From Persephonella sp. (GTDB lineage Bacteria > Aquificota > Aquificia > Aquificales > Hydrogenothermaceae), in assembly GCA_026987075.1 (NCBI GenBank), contig JALSNI010000011.1:1-59540 (forward strand): a DNA stretch of 59,540 bases. The letters run 5' to 3'. Shown in pieces: positions 25,350 to 34,663 of this stretch; within the stretch, counting starts at the first letter, position 1; each line of letters opens with the position of its first letter. The translations under genes and the position numbers were made by a program. The notes below the pieces were generated by a model. That model had not been told where the DNA came from and did not search any database. It saw nothing but the letters and a program-made list of their open reading frames with translations.

Positions 25350-27503
25350 TTACTTTTTCCTACATACTCTCGTAACCTGTTCCACGTCTTTAATAGAAGA
25401 TATAAGCCGTATTATTTTCTGAAGATGTTCTAAATTTTTTACAGATATTTTAACGTCCATTATGGCTTTCCCATCTCTTCTCGTTCTGATATTTGCTCCT
25501 GATATGTTTGTTTTTGTTGACGCAATAACAGAAGAAACGTTAGCAAGGAGACCTGGCTTATCTTTTGTAACAATTCTTAAATATGCAGGGAAAACAGTAT
25601 TGTTTATTTCAGATTTCCACACTGCATTTATAGCTCTTTCTGGTTCTGTTTCTAATGTTTTTCGTGCATTGGGACAGTTTTTAGAATGGATAGATATTCC
25701 TTTTCCCTTTACTATAACTCCTATAATCTCGTCTCCTGGTATAGGACAACAACATTTTGCTATTGTGGATAGAATGTTTGAAATGCCGTCAACTTCAATA
25801 GCAACGTCTCTATCAGAAATACTTTTTGTTTCTGACTGACTTTTCTGTTTAACTGTTTCTCCCCTTAAGAACCTTACAACTTTGTTAGGAGATATTTTTC
25901 CCTCTCCTATTGAAATAATAAAATCTTCAAATGTTTTAAAGCTAAATCTATTAAGAAGGCGTTTTTTTTCGTCTTCTGTAAGGTCAGAAATACTTTTCCC
26001 AACTTTTCTTAAAAATTTATCTAATAACTTTTCTCCAAATCTTAATGCTCTTTTTCTTTCTAATTTAGAGAGATATTGTTTTATGTTTGTCTTTGCTTTT
26101 GAAGTAACTACGAACTTTAGCCAGTCTCTACTGGGTTTGTGGTATTTTGCTGTTATTATTTCAACTACATCACCACTTTTTAATCTGGTATCTAACGGCA
26201 CCAGTTTACCGTTAACTTTAGCTCCTGATGTTTTATGTCCCACCTGCGTGTGGATAGCATATGCAAAATCAACGGGAGTTGAACCTGAGGGTAGTTTTAT
26301 TAAATCTCCTTTTGGAGTGAAAACGAATATTTCTTCGTTAGCAAGGTCTCCTTTAACTGAAGATATAAGCTCCGTGCTGCTATTTCCCTTTATGGAATCT
26401 AATATATTTCTTAACCACGTAAAAGAGTTAAGGTCTTTTTCTGATAGATATTTTCCTCCTTTATATCTCCAGTGAGCAGCTATTCCTTCTTCTGCTATTT
26501 TATGCATCTGGTGAGTTTTTATCTGTATCTCAACAAATTTCCCCCCTGGGCCAACTACTGTTGTATGAAGGGCTTGGTACATATTTGATTTAGGTAGTGA
26601 GATGTAATCTTTAAATCTTCCAGGAACAGGAGACCATGTAGAGTGTATAAGTCCTAAAACTAAATAACAGTCTCTTATGGAGTCTAATATTATTCTTATA
26701 CCGTATATGTCATATACATCACTTAGGCTTATACCTTTTCTTACTGTTTTTTCATATATGCTGTATATATGTTTAGTCCTATACTGTATCTCGCCTTTTA
26801 TGCCGTGATTTCTTAAAAGTTCTTCTATTTTAGGCACTATCTCTTCAGATAAAAACTTTTCTTGTTTGTTTTTAGACTCTGCGATGTATGTGGTTATTTT
26901 TTTATACTCTTCAGGATTAGTATACATAAAGGATCTGTCTTCTAATTCACTCTTTATTTTCCAGAGCCCAAGTCGTGCTGCCAAAGGAGCATAGATTTCT
27001 AAAGTTTCTCTGGCTATTCTTTTTCTTTTTTCTTCTGGTAGAGGTTCTAATGTCCTGATGTTATGTAGTCTATCTGCTAACTTTACTAAAATAACTCTTA
27101 TGTCTTCTGCCATAGATACAATCATTTTTCTGAAATTTTCAGCTTCTGCTTCTTCCCTGCTCTGAAACTGGTACTTCCCAATTTTAGTAACGCCGTCAAC
27201 AATTTTTGCTACTACATCTCCAAACTGTTTCCTGATTTCTTCTAAAGTGGTGTCTGTATCTTCAACAACATCATGTAAAAGAGCAGCAATTATAGAAGTT
27301 TTGTCTAATTTAAGCTCCGCAAGGGTTTTAGCTGCTTCAATTGGATGGATGTAGTATGGCTCCCCTGATTTTCTAAACTGTCCTTTGTGTTTTTCAATAA
27401 TAAAATCTATAGCTTTTTTTATATCTTCAATATCTTCCTGTTTTAGATAATCTAACTTATTTATAAGCTCCTCTGATGGTTGTTTTTCTAAAACCTTAGC
27501 CAT
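25350..27503 (-). CDS. bifunctional (p)ppGpp synthetase/hydrolase, Rel/SpoT type
   Basis: Stringent-response enzyme of 717 residues. The N-terminal HD hydrolase domain has His53, His77-Asp78 and Glu81-Asp82, all intact. The synthetase domain contains YGIRIIL and RFKDYISLPK; the basic RxKD loop is the type found in bifunctional enzymes, not in synthetase-only RelA. A TGS domain (EEIFVFTPKGDLIKLPSGST) and a C-terminal zinc-finger and ACT region (CCCPIPGDEI, then RIVTKDKPGLLANVSS) follow. ATG 27503 has AGGTAAG just upstream, a weak site. It appears to be transcribed from its own promoter. Confidence 0.93.
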   Translation of the reverse strand: MAKVLEKQPSEELINKLDYLKQEDIEDIKKAIDFIIEKHKGQFRKSGEPYYIHPIEAAKTLAELKLDKTSIIAALLHDVVEDTDTTLEEIRKQFGDVVAKIVDGVTKIGKYQFQSREEAEAENFRKMIVSMAEDIRVILVKLADRLHNIRTLEPLPEEKRKRIARETLEIYAPLAARLGLWKIKSELEDRSFMYTNPEEYKKITTYIAESKNKQEKFLSEEIVPKIEELLRNHGIKGEIQYRTKHIYSIYEKTVRKGISLSDVYDIYGIRIILDSIRDCYLVLGLIHSTWSPVPGRFKDYISLPKSNMYQALHTTVVGPGGKFVEIQIKTHQMHKIAEEGIAAHWRYKGGKYLSEKDLNSFTWLRNILDSIKGNSSTELISSVKGDLANEEIFVFTPKGDLIKLPSGSTPVDFAYAIHTQVGHKTSGAKVNGKLVPLDTRLKSGDVVEIITAKYHKPSRDWLKFVVTSKAKTNIKQYLSKLERKRALRFGEKLLDKFLRKVGKSISDLTEDEKKRLLNRFSFKTFEDFIISIGEGKISPNKVVRFLRGETVKQKSQSETKSISDRDVAIEVDGISNILSTIAKCCCPIPGDEIIGVIVKGKGISIHSKNCPNARKTLETEPERAINAVWKSEINNTVFPAYLRIVTKDKPGLLANVSSVIASTKTNISGANIRTRRDGKAIMDVKISVKNLEHLQKIIRLISSIKDVEQVTRVCRKK

Positions 27504-27541
27504 AACTTACCTGCAAATAGTATTAATAGTATTAACTACTA

Positions 27542-27569
27542 ATAATATTGTTAAATATATAAAAATCAA
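27542..27569 (-). promoter_or_regulatory. putative promoter of the rel gene
   Basis: On the minus strand TTGATT (27569-27564), a 16-base spacer and TATTAT (27547-27542) precede the start by about 38 bases. The leader then holds a tandem 9-base repeat, TAGTATTAA at 27518-27526 and 27527-27535 on the plus strand. Confidence 0.4.
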
Positions 27570-27572
27570 GTT

Positions 27573-27866
27573 TTATATTACCGCTTCAATCCAGTTATCT
27601 CCTAAATCCTTTAATATTTCAAGGGAAGGGTCATAATTCTTTTTTATGTCATCAAGTATCATATATAGCTGGTCTACACAGTCTGGAGATGTTAAAAAAT
27701 CTAATATCCCTTTCTTTCCACTTCTTGTCCGGGGCAGTGCTATTCTACCGTGTCCATCAACAACCATAGATATAAAGTTAAGTTTTTCTGGATTTACCTT
27801 TACTACAAGATTTATGCTTTTTCTTGGTGGGTTATTTATCTTTTTGCTTATTGTTTCGTCAAACAT
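27573..27866 (-). CDS. small protein, DUF4911-like
   Basis: A 97-residue soluble protein. The arrangement (a KVNPEKLNFISMVVDG strand-helix, then GRIALPRTR, then a loop and a C-terminal helix with DQLYMILDDIK) resembles the DUF4911 family, whose function is unknown. ATG 27866 follows a strong AGGAGGG. It is 9 bases downstream of the secreted protein gene, so the two form a pair ahead of rel. The family match is from memory of the pattern and not certain; that it is a real gene is more secure. Confidence 0.65.
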   Translation of the reverse strand: MFDETISKKINNPPRKSINLVVKVNPEKLNFISMVVDGHGRIALPRTRSGKKGILDFLTSPDCVDQLYMILDDIKKNYDPSLEILKDLGDNWIEAVI

Positions 27867-27875
27867 TGTTCCCTC

Positions 27876-28766
27876 CTACAGTTTTTTTAACATCTGTATA
27901 ACCGTATCAAAATCTTCTTCTGTAATTGAATAACTGTTGTATCTGTCAACAAGAGACTTTATTTTGTCTCTAACCTTTTTTATTGTCTCTCTATTTTCTT
28001 CAGAAGATACTAAATACGCTTTGTTTATGCTGTAAAGGGCAGACTTGAAAAAAGTTTTTGAGATATCAGGGTCTACTTTGTAGCTAAATTTTGCTTTAGA
28101 CAGATATTCCAGTGTAAGGACTATATACAGATTCTCTCTTGTCCCTATTTGTATTAAAGGTGTTAAAGCAAGCTCTATAGACTGTTTTGACTTTTTTATT
28201 TTTCCTGCCTTTAGATGGTCTTTAGCAACACCTATTAAAAATCTTGCCTCTGATAAAGGACTGTCTATGAGGGGAATTTTCACTTCTTTCCTGAGTTTTT
28301 CAAGTTTTTCAGCTAATACATCATTTTTCATTTTTGAAGCAAGTTTGGAAAGGTTCTGTAGTTTTTCTTTTATAGAATTGTAGTTTTGTAAAGGAATTGA
28401 TATTTCTTCAATGTGAACGGTGATGGTTCTTACTTCAGTTTCATAGTTTTCCTCTGGATACAATCTGATTCTTTTGATTAAAGATTCTATTTCCCTTTGG
28501 ATAGCATAAGTAGGAGAATATTGGTATGCTTCATTAATAAAAAATAAAGAAGCATCAAGATAAGCATAGCTTTCTTTCTTTATTATTCTTTTTTTACTTA
28601 ACGAAGAATAAGCATCTAAGGCAAGGTTTAATGCTCGAAGGGAGTATATTCTGATGCTGTATACCTGACTTTCTGTTAAACCCTCACTACGAATGTGTGT
28701 ATTTCCAAATGAGTCAAAAGAAAAAAGCAAAATAAAAAAAGCTATTAATGTCCTATATCTTAGCAT
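27876..28766 (-). CDS. exported all-helical protein of unknown function
   Basis: The protein has 296 residues from ATG 28766. A signal peptide (LIAFFILLFSFDSFG) covers about residues 6-22, so it is exported. The mature part is almost all predicted helix, with two similar blocks containing ALNLALDAYSSL / SLFFINEAY and SIELALTPL / SALYSINKAY, suggesting repeated helical hairpins such as those in YfdX-like or TPR-like proteins. The frame extends to TTG 28781, but GGAGG lies between the two, so ATG 28766 is chosen. I cannot assign a function. Confidence 0.7.
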   Translation of the reverse strand: MLRYRTLIAFFILLFSFDSFGNTHIRSEGLTESQVYSIRIYSLRALNLALDAYSSLSKKRIIKKESYAYLDASLFFINEAYQYSPTYAIQREIESLIKRIRLYPEENYETEVRTITVHIEEISIPLQNYNSIKEKLQNLSKLASKMKNDVLAEKLEKLRKEVKIPLIDSPLSEARFLIGVAKDHLKAGKIKKSKQSIELALTPLIQIGTRENLYIVLTLEYLSKAKFSYKVDPDISKTFFKSALYSINKAYLVSSEENRETIKKVRDKIKSLVDRYNSYSITEEDFDTVIQMLKKL

Positions 28767-28832
28767 ATACCCTCCTTCCAAATATTATATCATCTGCTTT
28801 TCTTCTGTGTTCAATAAAAAATAAAACAGTGT

Positions 28833-28861
28833 TTGATTTTTTGGACAGGTTTGGTTATAAT
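28833..28861 (+). promoter_or_regulatory. putative promoter of icd
   Basis: TTGATT at 28833-28838, a 17-base spacer and a perfect TATAAT at 28856-28861. The leader of about 40 bases ends with AAAGGAGG before ATG 28909. This is one of the best promoter matches in the window. Confidence 0.55.
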
Positions 28862-28908
28862 TTTTAGCAATTATTTAATAAGCAAAAAAAAATAAAAGGA
28901 GGATTTTC

Positions 28909-31155
28909 ATGGCCAAAGCTACTATAGTATGGACAAAAATTGATGAGGCTCCTGCTCTTGCAACATACTCACTTCTTCCTATTATGAGAGCTTTTACAAA
29001 AGATGCTAATGTTGAGATTGAACTGAGAGACATATCACTGGCAGGAAGAATACTTGCTCAATTTCCAGATATCCTTCCTGAAGACAAAAGAGTTCCCGAT
29101 GAGCTTTCATATCTTGGAGAATTAGTGTGGAAACCAGAAGCAAACATTATGAAACTGCCAAACATTTCTGCTTCTGTTCCCCAGCTTAAAGAAGCAATAA
29201 AAGAGCTTCAAGAACAGGGATATCCATTACCAGACTATCCAGAAAATCCTCAGACAGAGGAAGAGAAGAAAATAAAAGAAAGATACGATAGATGTGTTGG
29301 TTCTGTTGTTAACCCTGTTCTCAGACAGGGTAATTCAGACAGAAGACTTGCAAAGTCTGTTAAGGAATATGCAAAAAAGCATCCCCATAAACTAAAAGAA
29401 GTATCACCTCATTCAAAATCTCATGTTGCACACATGAAAACAGGTGATTTCTACGAACACGAAAAATCTGTAATAATAGAGAAGGACACAAAAATAAAAT
29501 ACATCTTTGAAGATGAAAACGGAAATCAAACGGTTTTAAAAGAAGTTGAAGTAGGAAAAGGTGATGTTGTAGATGGAACATATATGGACAGAAAAAAACT
29601 GAGAAAATACTTTGAAGAAGTAATAAACACTGCAAAAGAGGAAGACATTCTGTTCTCACTCCACGTAAAAGCAACAATGATGAGGGTTTCTGACCCTGTT
29701 ATATTTGGAGATGCTATCAGGGTGTATTACGCAAAGCTGTTTGAAAGGCATGGAGACATCCTTGAAAAACTTGGATGGAAACCTGAATTTGGAATGCAGG
29801 AGCTTGAAAACAGATTAGAAACACTTCCAGAAGAAGAGAGAAATGCTGTTAAAGCTACAATTGAAGAGATTTATAAAGAAAGACCAAGAATGTATATGGT
29901 TGATTCAGATAAAGGTATAACAAACCTCCACATGCCAAACGACGTTATTATTGATGCATCTGTTCCTGCTGTTATAAGAAATGGTCTTCAAGGATGGGGT
30001 CCTGATGGAGAAACAGATGATGTAGTTCTATCTATACCAGACAGGTCTTACGCAACTATGTATAAAGAGATAGTTGAAGATATCAAAGCAAGAGGACAGT
30101 TTGACCCAACGAAGATAGGAACAGTTCAGAACGTTGGTCTTATGGCAATGAAAGCTGAAGAATATGGTTCCCACGATAAGACATTCTTCCCACCAGCAGA
30201 TGGAAAGATAAAAGTTGTTGATGAGGAAGGAAATGTTCTCATAGAACACTGTGTTAATGAAGGAGATATATGGAGAAGCTGCATAACAAAAGATATAGCA
30301 ATAAGAGACTGGATAAAACTTGCTGTAAATAGAGCTAAAGAAACAGGATACCCTATTGTTTTCTGGCTTGATGAATACAGGGCCCACGACAGAAATCTGA
30401 TAGAAAAAATAAAAGAAGAGCTACCAAAATATGACCTTTCTGATGTTGACTGGTATATAAAAGCCCCTCAAGATGCAATGAAATTTACTCTCGCAAGATT
30501 TAGAAATGGTGAAGACACTATATCTGTAACAGGTAACGTTCTCAGAGATTACCTTACAGACCTGTTCCCTATTATTGAAGTTGGAACATCAGCAAGGGCA
30601 TTGTCTATAGTTCCTCTCATTGCAGGTGGAGGACTGTTTGAAACAGGAGCTGGAGGTTCAGCACCTAAACACGTTGAGCAGTTTTTAAAAGAAGGTCACC
30701 TGAGATGGGACTCTTTAGGAGAATTCTTAGCATTTGTTGAGTCACTTAGACACGCTTACAAACAGCTAAAAGCAATCCATCAGGTGGAAAACCCAAGACT
30801 TCTCGTGTTGGCAGAAACTCTTGACAGAGCCGTGGCTAAATACCTTGATGAAGATAAAACCCCAAAAAGAAAAGTAGGACAGTTAGACACAAGGGGCTCT
30901 CACTACTACCTTGCTCTTTACTGGGCAGAAGCTTTAGCGGCACAGGAGGAAGACAAGGAACTTGCTGAGAAATTCTCTAAAGTCTATGCAGAACTTAAAG
31001 AAAATGAAGAAAAAATACTTTCAGAGATAGCTGCAGCTGAAGGAAAACCTACAGATGTAGGAGGATGGTATCATCCTGATGATGAAAAGGCAGAAAAAGC
31101 TATGAGGCCAAGTGAAACACTCAACAAAATTATTGATGCACTGTTAGAGTCTTAG
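28909..31155 (+). CDS. icd: monomeric isocitrate dehydrogenase (NADP-type)
   Basis: Large single-chain isocitrate dehydrogenase of 748 residues, the length of the monomeric family and unrelated in size to the common 420-residue homodimer. Characteristic stretches are IVWTKIDEAPALATYSLLP at the N-terminus, VGSVVNPVLRQGNSDRR for substrate binding, FWLDEYRAHDRN and GGGLFETGAGGSAPKHVEQF. In this organism it probably works in the carboxylating direction, making isocitrate from 2-oxoglutarate, CO2 and NADPH in the reductive TCA cycle; this is inferred from the downstream aclBA genes. The gene has its own promoter and is followed by an intrinsic terminator, so it is likely a separate transcript from aclBA. 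Confidence 0.95.
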   Translation: MAKATIVWTKIDEAPALATYSLLPIMRAFTKDANVEIELRDISLAGRILAQFPDILPEDKRVPDELSYLGELVWKPEANIMKLPNISASVPQLKEAIKELQEQGYPLPDYPENPQTEEEKKIKERYDRCVGSVVNPVLRQGNSDRRLAKSVKEYAKKHPHKLKEVSPHSKSHVAHMKTGDFYEHEKSVIIEKDTKIKYIFEDENGNQTVLKEVEVGKGDVVDGTYMDRKKLRKYFEEVINTAKEEDILFSLHVKATMMRVSDPVIFGDAIRVYYAKLFERHGDILEKLGWKPEFGMQELENRLETLPEEERNAVKATIEEIYKERPRMYMVDSDKGITNLHMPNDVIIDASVPAVIRNGLQGWGPDGETDDVVLSIPDRSYATMYKEIVEDIKARGQFDPTKIGTVQNVGLMAMKAEEYGSHDKTFFPPADGKIKVVDEEGNVLIEHCVNEGDIWRSCITKDIAIRDWIKLAVNRAKETGYPIVFWLDEYRAHDRNLIEKIKEELPKYDLSDVDWYIKAPQDAMKFTLARFRNGEDTISVTGNVLRDYLTDLFPIIEVGTSARALSIVPLIAGGGLFETGAGGSAPKHVEQFLKEGHLRWDSLGEFLAFVESLRHAYKQLKAIHQVENPRLLVLAETLDRAVAKYLDEDKTPKRKVGQLDTRGSHYYLALYWAEALAAQEEDKELAEKFSKVYAELKENEEKILSEIAAAEGKPTDVGGWYHPDDEKAEKAMRPSETLNKIIDALLES

Positions 31156-31197
31156 ATTAAGTTGAAAAAAACAGTAAAGACTGAGAAACTTTTTTAT

Positions 31198-31235
31198 AAG
31201 GGGCGTTTCTCCAGAATGGAGGCGTCCCTTTTTAT
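31198..31235 (+). terminator. intrinsic terminator after icd
   Basis: AAGGGGCG (31198-31205) and TTCTCCA pair with TGGAGG and CGTCCCTT (31217-31230), with a small T bulge and a GAA loop, followed by a T run. It separates icd from aclB; readthrough could still feed aclB. Confidence 0.6.
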
Positions 31236-31272
31236 ATGTTTGAAAAAACTTCAAGAAAACAGGAGGATATAA

Positions 31273-32580
31273 ATGGCTCAACGAGGTATTAGAGAGTATG
31301 ACGGAAAAAGAATCTTAGCCCAAAACTGGGAGGAGTATTTTGATGATGCCTTCCAGTATGACTTTAAGTCTGTTCTGATTACTCCGGAGACTGACCTTGA
31401 TAAAGTTCCAGAAGAACATCCGTGGGTTAAAGAAACACCATTAGTTGCAAAGCCTGACATGCTTTTTGGTAAAAGAGGAAAATTAGGCCTAATTTTTTTC
31501 AAAAAGGAAAAACCTGGTGACGTAACCTGGGAAGACGCAAAAAAATGGATAAAGCAAAAGATGTCCGAAGAGGTAGAAATAAATGGAATAAAAGGACATC
31601 TTACCCACTTCCTTGTGGAACCTTTTGTTCCCCATAAACCAGAAGAGGAATATTATGTTGCCATTACTACAGATGAAGACGAAGATATTATTTATATGTC
31701 TGCCTTTGGAGGAATAGAGGTTGAAGAAAACTGGGACAAAGTTGTGGAAGTAAAAATTCCTGTTACAGCCTCTGATGAAGAAGTAAAAAAAATAATTTCA
31801 CAGAATGTTCCTAAAGAGATTAAAGATAAAGAAAAATATGCAGATTTTGTTTTCAGACTTTACAAACTGTTTAAAGACCTTCACTTTACATATCTTGAGA
31901 TAAATCCTCTTGTTATGGTTGGGAACAGAGTTTATCCCCTTGATTTTGTTGGAAGAGTTGACGACACTGCCCAGTTTGTTGCAGGAAGAAAATGGGGTGA
32001 ACTTGAATTTCCAGCTGGATTTGGTAGAGATTTAACACCAGAAGAAAAATACATAAAAGAGATGGATGAAAAGTCAGGAGCTTCCCTGAAACTGACAATA
32101 CTCAATCCAGAAGGAAGAATATGGACACTTGTTGCAGGTGGTGGAGCATCTGTTGTTTACGCAGATACAGTTGCAGACCTTGGAGCAGTTAAGGAGCTTG
32201 CAAATTATGGGGAATACTCAGGAAATCCATCAAGAGCAGAAACAAGAGAGTATGTAAAAACTGTATTTGACCTGATGACAAGAAATAGACATCCTCAAGG
32301 GGACAAGATACTGATTATCGGTGGAGCAATAGCAAACTTTACAGACGTTGCAAAAACATTTGACGGAATAATAGACGCAATGAAAGAGTATGCAGACAAA
32401 CTGAAAAAAGTAGGGATAAGAATATACGTCAGAAGAGGTGGTCCAAACTACCAGATAGGACTCAAAAGAATAAAAGAAGCAGCAGAAGAGCTTGGAATAC
32501 CAATAGAAGTGTATGGGCCAGAAACCCATATGACTGAAATAGTCAGGAAAGCCCTTGACGAAAACAAAGTGGTTGCTTAA
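31273..32580 (+). CDS. aclB: ATP citrate lyase, small (beta) subunit
   Basis: A 435-residue ATP-grasp/CoA-ligase-like subunit that resembles succinyl-CoA synthetase beta and the N-terminal part of animal ATP citrate lyase. Visible features are QRGIREYDGKRILAQ at the start, FGGIEVEENWDKV, YLEINPLV for metal binding, and a C-terminal citrate-binding domain with GGGASVVYADT and GGAIANFTDVAKTF. With AclA it cleaves citrate to acetyl-CoA and oxaloacetate at the cost of ATP, the committing step of the reductive TCA cycle. ATG 31273 follows AGGAGG. aclA starts 28 bases later. Confidence 0.94.
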   Translation: MAQRGIREYDGKRILAQNWEEYFDDAFQYDFKSVLITPETDLDKVPEEHPWVKETPLVAKPDMLFGKRGKLGLIFFKKEKPGDVTWEDAKKWIKQKMSEEVEINGIKGHLTHFLVEPFVPHKPEEEYYVAITTDEDEDIIYMSAFGGIEVEENWDKVVEVKIPVTASDEEVKKIISQNVPKEIKDKEKYADFVFRLYKLFKDLHFTYLEINPLVMVGNRVYPLDFVGRVDDTAQFVAGRKWGELEFPAGFGRDLTPEEKYIKEMDEKSGASLKLTILNPEGRIWTLVAGGGASVVYADTVADLGAVKELANYGEYSGNPSRAETREYVKTVFDLMTRNRHPQGDKILIIGGAIANFTDVAKTFDGIIDAMKEYADKLKKVGIRIYVRRGGPNYQIGLKRIKEAAEELGIPIEVYGPETHMTEIVRKALDENKVVA

Positions 32581-32608
32581 AAAAAGGAAAATGAAGGAGG
32601 TTAACTAA

Positions 32609-34459
32609 ATGAGCAAACCTGAATATCTTCTTTTTGACAGAAACACAAAGGCAATTTTCTGGAACCTGAACAGAAATGCTATCCAGAGGATGTTAGATTA
32701 CGATTACGTAGTTGGAAGAGACCCATCTGTTGTTGCAATAGTTGCTCCAACACAATCAAGAAAGTTTGATAAGTTTTTTTATGGAACAAATGAGATAATG
32801 ATACCTATCTACAAATCTACAACAGAGGCAGCGAAAGACTTTCCAGAAGCTGACGTTCTCCTTAACTTTGCATCTTTTAGAACAGCCTATGACGTTACGA
32901 TGGAAGCTCTTGAGATACCCACAATTAGAACAATAGCAATCACAGCTGAGGGAATTCCTGAAAGATTTGCAAGAACAATGAGAATAAAGGCAAAAGAGTT
33001 AGGTAAATGGATTATAGGACCTGCTACTGTTGGAGGAATTGCACCGGGAGCATTTAGAATTGCCAACACAGGAGGAACAATTGAAAATATTGTAAATTCC
33101 AAACTCCACAGACCAGGTTCAGTAGGTCTTGTAACAAGGTCTGGTGGTCTGTTTAACGAGCTGTCAAACGTGATAGCCAGAAATGCCAATGGTATTGCTG
33201 AAGGTATTGCAATAGGTGGAGACAGATATCCGGGAACAGACTTTTTAGACCACATGCTCAGATACGAGAAAAATCCACAGGTTAAGTTTATGGTTCTCCT
33301 TGGAGAAGTTGGAGGAACACTTGAGCTGAGAGTTGCTGAAGCAATAAAAGAAGGAAAGATAACAAAACCTGTTATTGCATGGTGTATAGGAACAATTTCT
33401 AAGTTTTTTGGTGGTGAGGTTCAGTTTGGACACGCAGGGGCAAAAGCTGGAGCAGAAGCGGAAACAGCAGATGCAAAAAATGCTGCACTGAGAGAAGCAG
33501 GAGCATATGTTCCATCTTCTTTCAACGAACTGCCAGAGCTAATAAGAGGAGTTTATGAAGAGCTCCATGCAAAAGGTGAGATACCAGAAATCAAAGAGCC
33601 AGAAGTTCCACCAATTCCTGAAGATTACGCAAAAGCCTTAAAGGAAGGAAAAGTTAGAAAACCTACAAACTTCATATGCACTATATCTGACGACCGAGGA
33701 GAAGAGGCTACCTACTGCGGTGTTCCAATATCTGAAGTGGTAGAAAAGGGATACACAATAGCTGACGTTATAGGACTCCTGTGGTTTAAGCAGAAGTTCC
33801 CACAGTGGGCTTCACAGTTTTTAGACATGGTTATAAAAGTTGTTGCTGACCACGGTCCTGCTGTTTCTGGTGCACACAACACAAAGGTTACTGCAAGGGC
33901 AGGAAAAGACCTGATGTCTTCTATTGTTACAGGAATTCTTACTATAGGGCCAAGATTCGGAGGAGCTATAGACGGAGCTGCCAAATACTTCAAGATGGCG
34001 AAAGAAAAAGGAATGGATCCTGTTGAGTTTGTTGATTACATGAAAAAGGTTGAAAAGATACCAATACCGGGTATTGGTCATAGAATAAAGTCAACAAAAA
34101 ATCCTGACAAAAGGGTTGAGCTTCTGAAAAACTTTGCTAAAGAAAACTTCCCAAGCACAGAGCTGTTAGATTACGCGCTGGAAGTTGAAAAGGTAACAAC
34201 ATCTAAAAAGGAAAATCTGATACTGAACGTTGACGGAACGATAGGAGTTCTCCTTGTTGATATGTTCAGGGCACTGGGATACTCCGACGAGCAGATAGAC
34301 GAGCTGATAAATGCAGGTGCATTCAATGCATTCTTTGTTTTAGGAAGAACCATCGGATTTATCGGACATTACCTTGATGAAAAGAGACTTGATATGCCTC
34401 TGTACAGACATCCAACAGATGACATCCTTTACGACGTTAAAAGACCAGAAGGGGCATAA
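32609..34459 (+). CDS. aclA: ATP citrate lyase, large (alpha) subunit
   Basis: A 616-residue subunit. The N-terminal half is succinyl-CoA-synthetase-alpha-like, with VGLVTRSGGLFNEL and the phosphohistidine loop FGHAGAKAGAE (His275). The C-terminal half (from about residue 350) is citrate-synthase-like with VADHGPAVSGAHNTKVTARA and PGIGHRI. This fused layout is specific to ATP citrate lyase and excludes succinyl-CoA synthetase or the two-enzyme citryl-CoA route of Aquificaceae. AAGGAGG precedes the ATG. A strong terminator follows directly. Confidence 0.96.
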   Translation: MSKPEYLLFDRNTKAIFWNLNRNAIQRMLDYDYVVGRDPSVVAIVAPTQSRKFDKFFYGTNEIMIPIYKSTTEAAKDFPEADVLLNFASFRTAYDVTMEALEIPTIRTIAITAEGIPERFARTMRIKAKELGKWIIGPATVGGIAPGAFRIANTGGTIENIVNSKLHRPGSVGLVTRSGGLFNELSNVIARNANGIAEGIAIGGDRYPGTDFLDHMLRYEKNPQVKFMVLLGEVGGTLELRVAEAIKEGKITKPVIAWCIGTISKFFGGEVQFGHAGAKAGAEAETADAKNAALREAGAYVPSSFNELPELIRGVYEELHAKGEIPEIKEPEVPPIPEDYAKALKEGKVRKPTNFICTISDDRGEEATYCGVPISEVVEKGYTIADVIGLLWFKQKFPQWASQFLDMVIKVVADHGPAVSGAHNTKVTARAGKDLMSSIVTGILTIGPRFGGAIDGAAKYFKMAKEKGMDPVEFVDYMKKVEKIPIPGIGHRIKSTKNPDKRVELLKNFAKENFPSTELLDYALEVEKVTTSKKENLILNVDGTIGVLLVDMFRALGYSDEQIDELINAGAFNAFFVLGRTIGFIGHYLDEKRLDMPLYRHPTDDILYDVKRPEGA

Positions 34460-34464
34460 TTTTT

Positions 34465-34488
34465 GTGGGGGGGATTTCCCCCTTTTTT
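34465..34488 (+). terminator. strong intrinsic terminator after aclA
   Basis: A run of seven G (34467-34473), loop ATTT, five C (34478-34482) and six T (34483-34488) make a GC-only stem with a T tract, 5 bases after the aclA stop region. The T tract overlaps the stop codon of the small convergent gene. Confidence 0.8.
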
Positions 34489-34663
34489 ATAAATACCTCT
34501 TATAATCCTTTTTCGCTTTCCAGTTTATATACATGAGGTATGGAATAGTAATAAAAATAACCAGCAAAACAGCTAAAAATACAAAAAAAGAGACAAAGAG
34601 AGATGTTACCAGAACCACTCCTATAATAAAGTAAAACCACACTTTAGTTATCAGATTTCCCAT
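34487..34663 (-). CDS. 58-residue membrane protein
   Basis: A short frame that reads ATG 34663 to TAA 34487. The product starts MGNLITKVWFYFIIGVVLV and is one long hydrophobic stretch (about residues 8-43, possibly two membrane segments). It ends with a basic tail rich in Lys, Arg and Tyr. The start lies 20 bases inside the upstream aldolase gene with a GGTG-type site, so translation is probably coupled. It fills nearly all the space between the aldolase and the aclA terminator. No family recognised. The charge pattern at the membrane edge and full use of the gap argue that it is real. Confidence 0.55.
   Translation of the reverse strand: MGNLITKVWFYFIIGVVLVTSLFVSFFVFLAVLLVIFITIPYLMYINWKAKKDYKRYL

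Noticed and set aside
29360-30387. Antisense frames inside icd
   Set aside because: They are shadows created by the purine-rich coding strand of icd and carry no family signature.
31160-31272. Riboswitch or small RNA in the icd-aclB gap
   Set aside because: The only structure seen is the terminator hairpin; no known riboswitch core was recognised.
32609-34459. AclA read as succinyl-CoA synthetase alpha
   Set aside because: The citrate-synthase-like C-terminal half and the 616-residue length are specific to ATP citrate lyase.
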